Source: Akanthomyces muscarius (lineage: Eukaryota > Ascomycota > Sordariomycetes > Hypocreales > Cordycipitaceae). Taken from it: a stretch of DNA of 64,000 nucleotides. This document shows, in pieces, positions 35,322 to 45,333 of the stretch. A program made the translations under genes and the position numbers. The notes under the pieces are model-generated. The model was not told the origin of the DNA, ran no database searches, and saw nothing but the letters and a program-made list of their open reading frames with translations. Position 1 is the first letter of the stretch. Every line of letters starts with the position of its first letter. Where the stretch lies: the NCBI RefSeq assembly GCF_028009165.1, contig NC_079241.1:1860001-1924000 (forward strand), given 5' to 3'.

Positions 35322-35964
35322 GCACCTATATAGTGTTCTACAAGGAAAGTATTATCGAAACGGCGGTTTCCTGAAACGCAACAAGGCGTTTGGGCTCGTT
35401 TTTATGTGAATGATGTTATTTTTGTGTGGAGTTGGGGGTCATCTGTCTGGAGTAACAAGATCGGGGAGAACAAGAGGCTGAAATTATATTACTGTCTGGC
35501 ACTGGGCGCAACTTTGAACATGGAACCATTTCGCGGGCGTTTTTGGGGCGGGAGTCTAGGGAGTTTGCTCCGCTGCTTAGACAGCACGCGTTGAGCATGA
35601 TGATGGCTTTTTTTTACAATGTTTTTGCTTTTTCTAATACAAAACCCATGAAGCTCTCTTTCTGAGCATACCATTCGTTGCATCTCACACGCTCGCTTTT
35701 GCAAGAAGATGCATTGTACACGTGCTAATTTAACAATTGTAATTTGAAATTGATGGCAATTTTGTTAAACGAGAATAGTTTGGGAGAAGATGCTGAATGC
35801 CGTACGGGGATATCAATGTATGACCCCCTCTGTTTGTGTTCCCGCTATATACTGAGTAACCAAATAATGCGTACTGTCCCTTTGCCCTTTACATAAAACG
35901 CCTCAAAAGAAGTACAAGTAGAAGAAGAAGGAGGAGGGAAAAAAAAAAAAAGGAAAAAAAAAAT
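35322..35964. other. Convergent 3' region sirtuin / Rad60-like
   Basis: An AT-rich spacer with A-runs at 35939-35963 on the plus strand, directly after the Rad60-like stop (minus strand). It presumably holds both 3' UTRs. No gene was seen. Confidence 0.5.
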
Positions 35965-37830
35965 TCATCTAACGTGCACCTCAATCGTATCCATGTCGTC
36001 AATGTCCGCGTCCTCCATCGTCGCGCCGCTGGCCAGCCTCATGCCGTCAAACCACAGCCCCACGTCCGCGCCGTCGGGCACCGCCCTCTGCGCGCAAAAC
36101 GCCGCCACCAGCGTCTCCGTCGTCGTCTCGGGGCGGACCCTGAGCTTGACGGGGTCTTTGTCTCTTGATTTCAGAATAATCCTCAACTGCACCTCTTCCT
36201 CCTCCCCCTCCTCTTCTGCCGCCGCCGTCGCATTCTCTCCTTCTCCAGCCGCGGTCCCTTGCGTGCTTCCGGCGGCGGCGGCGTTGTCATCGTCGTCGTC
36301 GTGGGATCGCCGTCGACGCGCCGCCTCCTCCTCGTCGCGCTCCATCTGCGCAAAGAGCGCGGGCGTCCAGGCCTGCATGTGGACGCGCGTGCGGCTCTCG
36401 TTAAAGCCGTCGCGCGAGTAGCCGTCGACGAGGGCGGCGCCGCTGCCGTCGTCGCTGGGGCGGATGCCGAGGCTGAGCAGGGTAGAGGTCATGTAGACCT
36501 TTTTGCGCCGCCAGGTGAGGATGACGTCGTCGTCGCGGTCGAGGAGGCCGCGCAGGGGCACGCCGTGCTTGTGCTGCAACGCGGTCCAGCTGTCGCGCAC
36601 CACGCGCAGTGGCCGGTCGAAGCGAAACTTGACGAGGCACATGTGCGAGTCGGGAATGTCGGACGTGATGATCAGGGCAATGGATTGCGTGGCAGCAGAA
36701 GCAGCGGCGGCCGCCGCCGCAGTCTGGCTCGCCGGCGCGGGCGAGGACAGCCCCGTTGGAGGGGGTTGCGACGCTGGCGTGGGTGTTGGTGTTATCGTCC
36801 CAGCGGCGATCGCCTCTTGCTCTTTTTGCAAGAGGAGCTTGTCGCGCTCCTCTTGCGCCTTGCGGACGTATTCGGCAAATTCGTCGTCGTCCTCGGGCGC
36901 GTCGGCGTTGAGGTCGAGGTCCAGCGTCAGGGCTTGATCGATGATCTCCACCGGTGCGGCGGCGGCAGCAGCAGCAGCAGCAGCAGCAGGGGTAGTCGTT
37001 TCCGGCTCAGAGTCCGAATCGAGCTGGATAACTTGTGATCCCGGCGGCAGCGGCGGCGCGACTCCCTCTCGGGTCTGTGATCGTGTCTTGTATATGGTAG
37101 ATGCCGACGCGATACCGCCACTACTATACAGGGATGTGTTGTAGAGGGCGGGCGTGATGGAGCGATCTGGGGCCAGGGAGCGCATGGCACGCATAGTCGG
37201 CGAGTCGGGCGCTGATTCTGTATTGTTGTTGCTATTGAGATCGACGTCCTTGTGCCTTGTCGACGAGCCCGACGTGTCGCGCCGAGAGCGTTTCGAAGGC
37301 GGCGGCGTGACGAGTTCTCTGTGCATAAAGTCAGTTCCTGCAGTCTGCACCAAGGTCTCCCTCATGAGTCGGCGACATGCGTACCGGTTGTCCTCTTCCT
37401 GCGTGGCCATGATGACGTCCTCGGGCATCGACGATGATGTCTGTGTAGCCGTCGGCGTCGGCGTCGTAGTAGTCTTTGCCGCCTCAGCGCCAGCACCGGC
37501 ACCGGCAACGTCGTCGCCCTCGGCGACTAGCGAATGCTTGCTGCCCGCCGACACCCGCCTGCGCTCCGCCTCCTGCTCCTGCTGCTGCTTCTGCTGCTGC
37601 CTGCGCATGCGCCGCTCGCGATCCGCCTCGATGATGGGCGCCATCTCCTTGGCGCGGCGAAACATGGCCAGTGTGTCCTGCTTGTCGTCGCCGTCGTCGC
37701 TTCTGCCGTAGCCTGCGGCCGCCGAGGCCTGCAGGGCGTCATCCTCGGTGCTGCTGCTCGGCGTGGGCTTTGGTCGTGCGTTCCGCAGCGCTGTAGGCTT
37801 GAAGGGCAGCTTCTTGGTCAGATCCGCCAT
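35965..37830 (-). CDS. Rad60/Esc2/NIP45-like SUMO-like-domain protein
   Basis: This family helps SUMO-dependent recombination repair and replication-fork stability in the nucleus. The start at 37830 gives MADLTKKLPFKPTA. The uninterrupted frame is 621 codons. A likely 66-nt intron (37384-37319, GTACGC donor, CTGAC branch, CACAG acceptor) would shorten it to 599 without changing frame. The N-terminal half is disordered, with Gln/Arg and poly-Ala runs. Two SUMO-like domains follow. The first begins at IALIITSDIPDSHMCLVKFRF. The C-terminal one runs from VQLRIILKSRDKDPVKLRV to the final EVHVR and contains FDGMRLASGATMEDADI, a ubiquitin-fold signature. The C-terminal end is conserved, whereas the rest is low complexity. 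Divergent from LSM6. Confidence 0.85.
   Translation of the reverse strand: MADLTKKLPFKPTALRNARPKPTPSSSTEDDALQASAAAGYGRSDDGDDKQDTLAMFRRAKEMAPIIEADRERRMRRQQQKQQQEQEAERRRVSAGSKHSLVAEGDDVAGAGAGAEAAKTTTTPTPTATQTSSSMPEDVIMATQEEDNRYACRRLMRETLVQTAGTDFMHRELVTPPPSKRSRRDTSGSSTRHKDVDLNSNNNTESAPDSPTMRAMRSLAPDRSITPALYNTSLYSSGGIASASTIYKTRSQTREGVAPPLPPGSQVIQLDSDSEPETTTPAAAAAAAAAAAPVEIIDQALTLDLDLNADAPEDDDEFAEYVRKAQEERDKLLLQKEQEAIAAGTITPTPTPASQPPPTGLSSPAPASQTAAAAAAASAATQSIALIITSDIPDSHMCLVKFRFDRPLRVVRDSWTALQHKHGVPLRGLLDRDDDVILTWRRKKVYMTSTLLSLGIRPSDDGSGAALVDGYSRDGFNESRTRVHMQAWTPALFAQMERDEEEAARRRRSHDDDDDNAAAAGSTQGTAAGEGENATAAAEEEGEEEEVQLRIILKSRDKDPVKLRVRPETTTETLVAAFCAQRAVPDGADVGLWFDGMRLASGATMEDADIDDMDTIEVHVR
36957..36990. 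repeat. Trinucleotide run encoding poly-alanine
   Basis: GCG/GCA triplets on the plus strand, followed by about ten uninterrupted CAG triplets, lie inside the Rad60-like gene. On the coding strand they give a run of alanines between the Glu/Thr-rich and PVEIIDQ segments. The run is likely length-polymorphic. Confidence 0.85.
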
Positions 37831-38358
37831 CGCGTGGGTCGTCGTCGTTGTCGCGACGCTGGTTTGCAAAGTAAACAAGGGAAAAGGCAAAGCTGAGTGT
37901 GAAGAAGAAAGCGTGAAATAATGTGTCAAGGAGAAGCCATAGCCAGTGAGCAATGCAATAAAAGAAGTGAGAGAAAATTCTTTCGCGAAAGAAAAAAAAA
38001 AGCGCTCGAAATTATAAGCAAAATGCAAAGCTTCAGCAACGGGCTCGACTTGTAGATCGCAAGTCACCAACTCACAAAGCGCTGGGCCAGAAAGCACGCG
38101 GGGTCCCTTGTACCGTTGTACCCGGTGCCAATTGTGCACAGCCGCAGCGGGTGCGAAATTTGGTGGTACCCACACACCCAGCTCGTCGCCAAACAGAGGT
38201 GAGGCGCCAAAATCTCAACACACTTGAGTGTTCCAACTCATCCACGAAATCGCCCACCTCGTCTCTATAGCAGTTCTCAGCTAGTACCTCGGCCTCAAGC
38301 TCTTCCTTGAGAATATAACGCTCCCTCGAAGGACTCTCTATTGGTCAGAAATCACAGC
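37831..38358. other. Divergent promoter Rad60-like / LSM6
   Basis: A 528 bp shared upstream region between divergent nuclear genes. No extra coding frame or RNA gene was seen. Confidence 0.5.
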
Positions 38359-38761
38359 ATGGAAAACGGCGCGCAGAGCGAGGGCAAGGACCCCTCCAGC
38401 TTCCTCAGCGACATCATCGGCAACCCCGTCATTGTCAAGCTCAACTCGGGCGTTGTGTACAAGGGTAAGAGAATATGGAATCTGCTTCTTGTTCGAGGGG
38501 CTCTCGGGCTGGGGAGATGAGAGCAGCTGGGGCGCAGGGCTTCAGGGAACATGCACTGACCCTCTCACAGGCGAACTTCAGTCGGTGGATGGCTACATGA
38601 ACATTGCGCTGGAAAAGACACAAGAATTTGTCAATGGCGTCAAGAGAAGGGAATATGGCGACGCGTTTGTGCGTGGAAACAATGGTAAGCTGATTCCTGC
38701 AAACCCTGCGAGAACCACTTCTAATGAGTTTACAGTCATGTATATTTCTGCAGACTCATGA
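38359..38761 (+). CDS. LSM6: U6 snRNA-associated Sm-like protein LSm6
   Basis: LSm6 is a subunit of the LSm1-7 (cytoplasmic decapping) and LSm2-8 (nuclear U6) rings. The exons are 38359-38464, 38571-38684 and 38736-38761, giving 81 residues, a normal length. The Sm1 motif reads FLSDIIGNPVIVKLNSGVVY and continues through GELQSVDGYMNIAL. The Sm2 motif is AFVRGNNVMYISAD, and it is rebuilt exactly when the second intron is removed. Two AATAAA signals follow the stop (38768-38773 and 38778-38783). The identification is secure. Confidence 0.96.
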
Positions 38762-38767
38762 TTGATG

Positions 38768-38783
38768 AATAAATCTTAATAAA
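38768..38783 (+). terminator. Polyadenylation signals after LSM6
   Basis: Two AATAAA hexamers lie 7 and 17 nt after the LSM6 stop codon. They probably serve as its poly(A) signals. They lie inside the 75-bp convergent gap before the methyltransferase gene. Confidence 0.5.
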
Positions 38784-38836
38784 TTCTTTTCGTGACAACT
38801 GGGCTTTCTATTACACTGATTTGTTCTGTGACGAGA

Positions 38837-39799
38837 CTATAGGCGCGACGTCCAGGCGTAATAGGTATGGCCGTGAAAAGCAATCTCTCCCTTGTCGTTC
38901 CACTCGCCATCGCCTTCCTTGACAGCCTTGTTGAATGCGGCCACAAAAGCGTCACGGTCAGCGCCCTCCAGGATTGAAACCTGGCTCAGTGTGTTTATAC
39001 GATCCCACAGAGCGTCAGGCTTGAGCCACAGCGTAAAGGGCACCGATGCCGTCTCAATCGGGGTTGAAAACATGGGAGTCGCATTTTTGGCTTGCTGCTC
39101 AAACACTTGCTGCCATTTCTCGTCACGGAAGCGGTTCGGACCCATGCCCGGCAGCTGGATGATTATTTGTTTGATTGAATTTTCCCATTCAGTCGATGTC
39201 GTCCACGAGGCCGGTTGATTATCTTGCATCTGTTAGTAGACCCTTTGCCACAGCGAAGCCAACCTACAGTTTTCAATGTTCCAGACCAGAGCGAGCTTGC
39301 CACCGGGCTTCAAAACACGGCGTATCTCGGCCAGTGCTTCTTCATTGTCAAACCTTGGATAGTTAGACGTGGATTCAAAGCCTTAGTGCTGGCTGCTCAC
39401 CAGTGGAAAGCCTGCCAGTCGTTAGTAGGTGCAAGTGCGCTATATTCAGCAACGTACCTGAGCTATCGTGACGCCGTCTGCCCAAGCCTCGGGCAGACCA
39501 AGACTGGTCGCCAGACCATCTCGAACCTCAATGCCGAGATTTTTGGCAGCGAGAGTAGTTCGCATCGACTCAACGGGTTCAATGGCAATAACCTCGAAAT
39601 GCTCGTCTCGAGCTGCGATGACCTCGGTAAACTTGCCAGTTCCTGCTGCAATGTCTACAATTCGAGCATTCTTCTTGCCTGCAAGTCCTAAATTCTGAAG
39701 AATTCCGTCGACGATCTGGGGCCTGTAAGACGGCCGATACGCATCATACGCACCAGCGTTCTTGAACCCAGCGGCGGCGTCTGTAACAAAATTAGGCAT
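38837..39799 (-). CDS. SAM-dependent methyltransferase (class I, type 11)
   Basis: The exons are 39799-39458, 39411-39401 (11 nt), 39353-39268 and 39222-38837, giving 274 residues in one frame. Motif I reads IVDIAAGTGKFTEVIA (about residues 47-62), with acidic strand 2 in FEVIAIEPV. The micro-exon and its neighbours restore AFHWFDNEEALAEIRRVLKPGG, the conserved post-motif region of the type-11 family (UbiE/Crg1-like). The third acceptor is taken at GCAAG, because the nearer CAG is only two bases from the CTAAC branch and would bring in a stop. The substrate is unknown; yeast relatives methylate small metabolites such as trans-aconitate or act on toxins like cantharidin. No signal peptide. Convergent with LSM6. 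Confidence 0.88.
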
Positions 39800-40113
39800 G
39801 GTATAGGGTACGATGATGGGGTTGTGATTGAAAGGATAGCTGTGAGTAATATGCTGCTGAAGATCTTGGGCAGTTGATTTTATATTATTGTAAATGTGAG
39901 GATAGTGGTTGGTCAGTTCCGCCGATATTCCCGATACCAAGATTCGGCTCCGAATGACAGTAAATGCTGTGGTGAGGGGCACGTCGTCGTGATTATCCAC
40001 TTGGTGCGATTCCGACCAGGCCAACCCAGAATGCTGGCCAATGACGACGTCGACATTATATGTAATTCTACCACGCGTGCTTGCTTGCAGAGCCTGGCTC
40101 GGGCAGTAGCAAA
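39800..40113. other. Upstream region of the methyltransferase gene
   Basis: A 314 bp stretch between the methyltransferase ATG and the 3' end of the membrane-protein gene, both on the minus strand. It is AT-rich near the ATG. No feature is assigned. Confidence 0.45.
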
Positions 40114-41042
40114 TCACATCTTCGTATGCCTAGTTTGCCCCTTTGGCCTGGACTTCTGCAGCTTGTTCGGGGTGCGCGCTTCCTCCTTTGGCCGTGAAAG
40201 ATCATCACTGTGACGCACCGACGCGTGAAGTTCGACACGCTCCCCAAGTGACCCGGCCGGAAGTATTTCGAAGCCCGAGACAGTGCGCCTGGTGCGAGTA
40301 TTGGCAAATACCTCGGCCGTTCCGAAAGGGACGGGCTCAGACTTCGGATCCGGCGCTGCTTCTTCCGCGGGTATAGAACCAGCATTGCTGGCAGCTTGCA
40401 TGCTACTCCAGTGACGCTTGGCCTTGGTCATATTTATAGGGCGACTAGATCCCTCAGATCTCGACACAGGCGGTGGTTTACTGGGGCCTTCTCCGTTTAG
40501 AGTCGTCGAGTCGCTCAAGTGCTGCTCTGACAGAGTAGACCTCTTCAACATCTTAGAGGATCCTGTGCCGGACTGTGCGCAAGCCTTTCCTTTTCCGTAG
40601 CTGCCTTCCGAGGCGTTGCGTATACAAGAAGACCCCTCGAGAACTGGCGCAGTGCCGTCTATCGAAATATCGTCGACTATTGTAGCGCATGATGCACGCT
40701 GACTGGGCGCCGGGGTGTTTGGTCGAGATATCCAAATCTCATCGACCTCTATGCCGCTCTGTATCGCTCGGGAGCCAAACGGTATATCGTTCACGGCCGG
40801 TATATCGATGCCGTATTGTTGCATCTCGGCGCGTCGGGCGCGTTTCTCTTCGTCGAGCAGCTCGTAGTGGCGCAATAACTGATTAGTTCGCCATAGCTTC
40901 AGGAATCCGATAACGAAGACGATTGCTATGAGGCCGGCGAGGACCTTTCTTAACGTGTCAGTCTTGGTAGCAGGTAAATGTATGAACGAGTACCAACAAA
41001 GGTCATTTGCTGCCAGAGCTCCCATCCAATGAAAAAGGCCAT
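40114..41042 (-). CDS. Orphan single-pass membrane protein
   Basis: I do not recognise a characterised family. The best model joins 41042-40998 to 40944-40114 with an unusual GTTGGT donor, giving 291 residues starting MAFFIGWELWQQMTF. This joint fuses that segment with VLAGLIAIVFVIGFLKLWRTN, making one strong transmembrane helix near the N-terminus. A basic, helical segment (YELLDEEKRARRAEMQQYG) follows. A compact motif, NDIPFGSRAIQSGIEVDEIW, then ISRPNTP, looks conserved in character. The rest is a Ser/Pro-rich disordered tail. The N-terminus outside or in the lumen and the tail in the cytosol is inferred from charge. A longer upstream frame is less likely. The donor is the weakest part of the model. 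Confidence 0.6.
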
Positions 41043-43238
41043 CGTCACAGCGCGAGTTACGTGAACCTGTTTGACAACTGTCCAATTGATCGAAGCAGAC
41101 GGATTGAATATATAGTCGCATTGAAAGTGAATTGTAGTGGTGAGAAAAATCGAACAAAGCACCTTGCATACCGACGGGAAGGAGCGCACGGCAAGTTCTT
41201 TCAGCAAGTTGTGTCACCTCGAATGCGGCGCATTGAGCTGCGCACTGATCAGACAGCTGATGCTAGACGCCGTCCCGAAACGAGTAAAGACATTGTGCTA
41301 CAATTTTACGAGATATAGATACGAGAAGTAATTTTATGAAGCAAGTGCAGCGGCATCTGCAGCAAACGGAGCTTGGCCGTTTGAAGGTGAAGCGGGCGCA
41401 GACGGAAAACACGGTGGCATCGGTGGCTATCATTGGCCATGGCGGTTCACTGCAAATGGCGTCTATTCGTATACATAAGGTACTTCCCGAAAAATTGATA
41501 GATCTCGGAATTTCCTTGCAGCCTCTACTTGGGCGTCTCATGAGGCATCAGACGCCTTGTCTGTCGTCTCACAACAACGACCATGGCGGCAGGACTCAAG
41601 CTTCCTTTGTCTTGTGCCAAGGAAGGTCTTGCTAATCCCTTGCCTACCAGTCAAAGAAAATGAGCTATTTGAGTTTCTTTTCTTTCGCCCGACGGTGCTG
41701 GGTGTCGTTGGTGGCTGATGATTTCGGCACCAATGTCGTCATGGCTTTTGGACAAGGCGCAGTCAGTGCCTGCAGCCCGATTTGGATTGCGGCTTGCAGG
41801 GCTTGGAGGCCCCTAGGTAGCGCCAGTGCCAGCGAACGGTTGCTGCAGCGCGAAACCTTCCAAAGCTGGTGAAGCTACAGGGGCAGTTGCAGGGGATGGG
41901 ACAGGGGAACAGGGGTGCGGGAAGGCAAAACACCGATGCAAAGTACACAGTGAAGACGCAGTGCATTTGGCACTGTTATCCATCTGCCAAATTAGGTGGG
42001 ACACAGTGCAGTCGCATTCGCATCTGCTACCTTGGTACCCCACGTTCATCGCGGGCATGATGACATCGTTGCAAGGAACATGGCAGCCCGGCACCAGAGC
42101 CCCGCCTCCACATGGACGTCGAAGGAGCGCCGGTTTTTGAGGAGGAAGAGGATGCGATTTACGGTGTCCTGGCATCATAGAGATCTGACACGCGTATCGG
42201 GATGCATCTTGAGCGCTTTACTCAGTACAGACTTTTTGGAATCAACGCCGAAAACGGCAGTGAGGCAACGTGCCGTGGTCGTGGATCCCTACTGGGCACA
42301 TATGTGGGTGCGCGGTGTTTGCATCGGCGAGACCGGGAATACCGGGAGCCAGCGAGTGCTCGAGTCGGGCACAAAGAAAAGCTGCAAGGAGTAAAGGCAC
42401 AATATTTTGCTTTGATGGTCGCTGCAGTATCTGGCATTTGTTTTGTTTTAACTTTGAGCCATGGGGGAATTTGCTGATGAAGGGGTAGTATTGACTGTTG
42501 TTGCAGTTGCAGTTGTAATAGCAACATTGAGAGTGCCGGGGCATGATGGAGTCGTATTCGGCTGGCCCTGCTCCATCAAGGCAGAGGCACTTTAGCTTTG
42601 CAGAGCCAGTGTTTTATTAGTGAGCTGCTTCACTTGGATGGTGGCGTGAGCACTATCGGGAAGTAGGCTTGCCGAAGAACTCTTGGTGGTCAGTCAGTCA
42701 GTCAGTCAGCCGTCGACCTGTCGGGGATCGGCGCTGAAGAAGCCCAAGCTACAGCGCCATGGACTGCTGGAGGGGTCCGCTAACCTAGCGTGATCCCCAC
42801 CACCTGGCTGTCCATGCAAGCAGAATATGTTGAAGCGCCCGCTGAGGCAATTGAACGTGCTGACTCTGGCGGCGCCTTTTAGGTACCTAGGCAGGCCTTC
42901 CAGCAGTGCCAAACACCAAAAAGAAGGCGCCGACTGCCAAGGCGCCACCATAGTTACAGAAGGTACCTCGCCTGAGACCCCAAACATGCCCATCTTTTAA
43001 GACGTTCGGCCTTCTCGCTCTTCCTTGACTCTCCGACCACATTCTCGGGCTGCAATTCTTTTCCACCACCAATCTCGTCGCATCTTCTTCCAGAATCCTT
43101 TTTTTCTTTCTCTGCATCTTCCACTTGCTATGCAAACTTACTGAGCGACATTGACCCGATCTCGAGACTTGCCGTGCCCGTCTGTTTATACCCGCCCTGT
43201 TCGTATCGACGTCATACCGACCCTTTGGCCCTGCAAAC
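41043..43238. other. Divergent spacer with GTCA repeat and AGGTACCT palindromes
   Basis: A 2.2 kb spacer between divergent genes. It contains a GTCA tetranucleotide run (42689-42708) and two AGGTACCT palindromes (42881-42888 and 42961-42968). The stretch before the 43.2 kb gene is pyrimidine-rich. Numerous overlapping short frames show no protein similarity I recognise. Confidence 0.5.
42689..42708. repeat. GTCA tetranucleotide repeat
   Basis: Five GTCA units in tandem in the spacer upstream of the orphan gene at 43.2 kb. A simple microsatellite with no evident role. Confidence 0.85.
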
Positions 43239-44329
43239 ATGCCTATCCGAAACCCATTCGCGCGCCGCCCCGAGGTTGTGATTCCCAACAACGAAAATGA
43301 GCGCCCCGGACAAGAAAACAATTATCCCGGCTTCGAGAGAGTCGACACGGTGGGCTCCAAGGCCTCCTCAGCGCTGAGCATTCGCAGCGGCAAGAGCCAC
43401 GACAATGGCGAATACAAAATGAGTGGTAGGTGCACTCCGGCGCAACGCAAGAGGATACACGAGTCGCATCTCGGGCATTGAGCTGGTATTGCGATCATGG
43501 GAGATGGCTTTCTGCATGTCTCTCAAAATACCACACGTGCTACTGAGTCCCGGACCATCTGCACGGGGACGGGCTCGCCTGGCTTCTGCCGATGCTCGCC
43601 AAAGCAATCGAAATGGACTCTCGTGCTAACATGTAGCGCAAAATAGTCGTCAATGACAGTGGTGTATACCTTCCTGTACGTATTCGTCTCATCACACCCG
43701 ATACACCCTGTACCTGGCGCATTGCCCTGCAGGAACTTACCTATGTATGGGGCTAACCATGCAGCAGCCGTCTCCGACCGAGGAAAAGGCTCAGCATTGG
43801 CCTAAAAGACATTTGTCTTCACGCGCCTCGACAGATACACGCAGCAGCTTTGGCGATATTGAGCATTTCCCTATTTCCAGAGAATCCTTCGATTCATATA
43901 GACGCTCTTTTGTATGTGGCTCTTGACTAGTGTGCTCCTGTCGCCGCCTCGGCGCCAAGGGGGCTGAGGCTAACATGATCACAGGACATCACTGCACGAT
44001 CTCCCATCAAGCACAAGGAGGCCCCCGTGCGCCAGAGCCTAGACTCTGCCCGTTTCCCACGCCAGCAGCGCTCCGTTCACCGCAAGATTGAGCGACAGCC
44101 TCCTACGCCGGAGGAGAGCTTTGAAGATGTCGGACTGGACGATGCCAAACAGCAGCCTCGCAAGCGTGGCTTCTTTGCCAAATTGACCGACAGTCAGGAC
44201 AAGGATTCATCGCCATCCTCCATGCCCCGATTCCTCGGCGGCGGTCGCAAGCGTGGACAGAGTGGCCAGGGTGCCGAGCTGGGCAGCGTTGATCACATGA
44301 GAGCACCGGCTACCAGCGAGGTGCACTGA
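43239..44329 (+). CDS. Orphan Ser/Arg-rich protein, conserved-looking
   Basis: No characterised family is recognised. The exons are 43239-43425, 43647-43675 (29 nt), 43768-43911 and 43985-44329, giving 234 residues. The first intron is long (221 nt), and its proximal acceptor (ATGTAG) would cause a stop, so the AATAG acceptor is used. The third exon begins at a GCAGCAG tandem acceptor, leaving one Gln optional. The rebuilt protein has no membrane helix. It is basic and probably disordered. It contains VNDSGVYLPPSPTEEK, then HLSSRASTDTRSSFGDIEHF, SRESFDSYRRSFDITARSP and KRGFFAKLTDS, short motifs that look like docking or phosphorylation sites. Function is unknown; a regulatory adaptor is only a guess. 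Confidence 0.75.
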
Positions 44330-45333
44330 CTTGTCGGATGAAGAAAATTCAAGCGCGCAATTTCAACTGTCCATATTTTTTTCTCGACCATAATTGTCTG
44401 GTTTATCGGCGTTTTGGAGGGTATACTGCTGGCTACGTGCCATTGGGAGGATGCATCAATCACCGGATTTGCATAATAGAGGCGACTATGAATGAATGAA
44501 TGAGGACATGTGTGTGTTGCCTCGGGAGCATGTATTATGAAGAGACTCGTTATAATATGAGAATTGAACTCTAGAATGATTTGATTAATCCTGAGAAGCT
44601 CTTGGACGTGTGACATATTGAAGTGTCCCGAATTTCTTGGTTCACCACGGTCCCGGGTCCCGGGTGCCGTGCTGGGCGGTAGACACAACTCTGCCAACGG
44701 ACCGCAATGTTTTTTGAGTCTCTCCATGTTCGGACCTGAGAAATGCTGGTTCCCATTACCGGCCAAGCTCCGTTCCGCCCTCACTTGAGGACCGATGGCG
44801 GACTTTACGGGACCAACTCCGTCCCCACCAGAGTTCCCGTGGCGTCGCTGGCCACGGCGTGCTGAAGTGCTGCAAAGGGTGGTGCATCGTCAGCTGCCAT
44901 CACCATTTCAAGGGGGTTTACCGCTGTACTTGGCCTGCTAGCGGTTGGGTAGCAAGTCGGGTATTTGTATTTGTCTGTTCTGGGTGGAACTCTGGTGGCA
45001 TGCAAGTGGGTGTCGCTTTTGGAGGGGGAGGGGCAGCGATAGACGGCCAGCTTGCTGCCCCGCCACAAACACATGCGACGGAGTTGTCGACACTGTTGTA
45101 CACTGCGCCCTTTGACAACTACAAGAGGGGAACTTCTCCGATGGTATTGTATGCGATCTCATAATTGTGTTTTGTTGATTTTCATATCGTCGTTGTATCG
45201 ATTGCCACTCGCCTCATCGCTGCAGCTCGTATACCTCGATCAGCAATCACTCGGACCTGGAATTTAGTACAAGAGCGATCGCGGCGACGGTGTCTCGTCC
45301 AACATTCAACTTTATCCTCTACACACACCCAAA
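44330..45333. other. Spacer orphan gene / PLP enzyme
   Basis: A 1.0 kb tandem spacer. Open frames on the minus strand (44293-44784) overlap the preceding gene's end and look non-coding. No other feature is supported. Confidence 0.45.
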
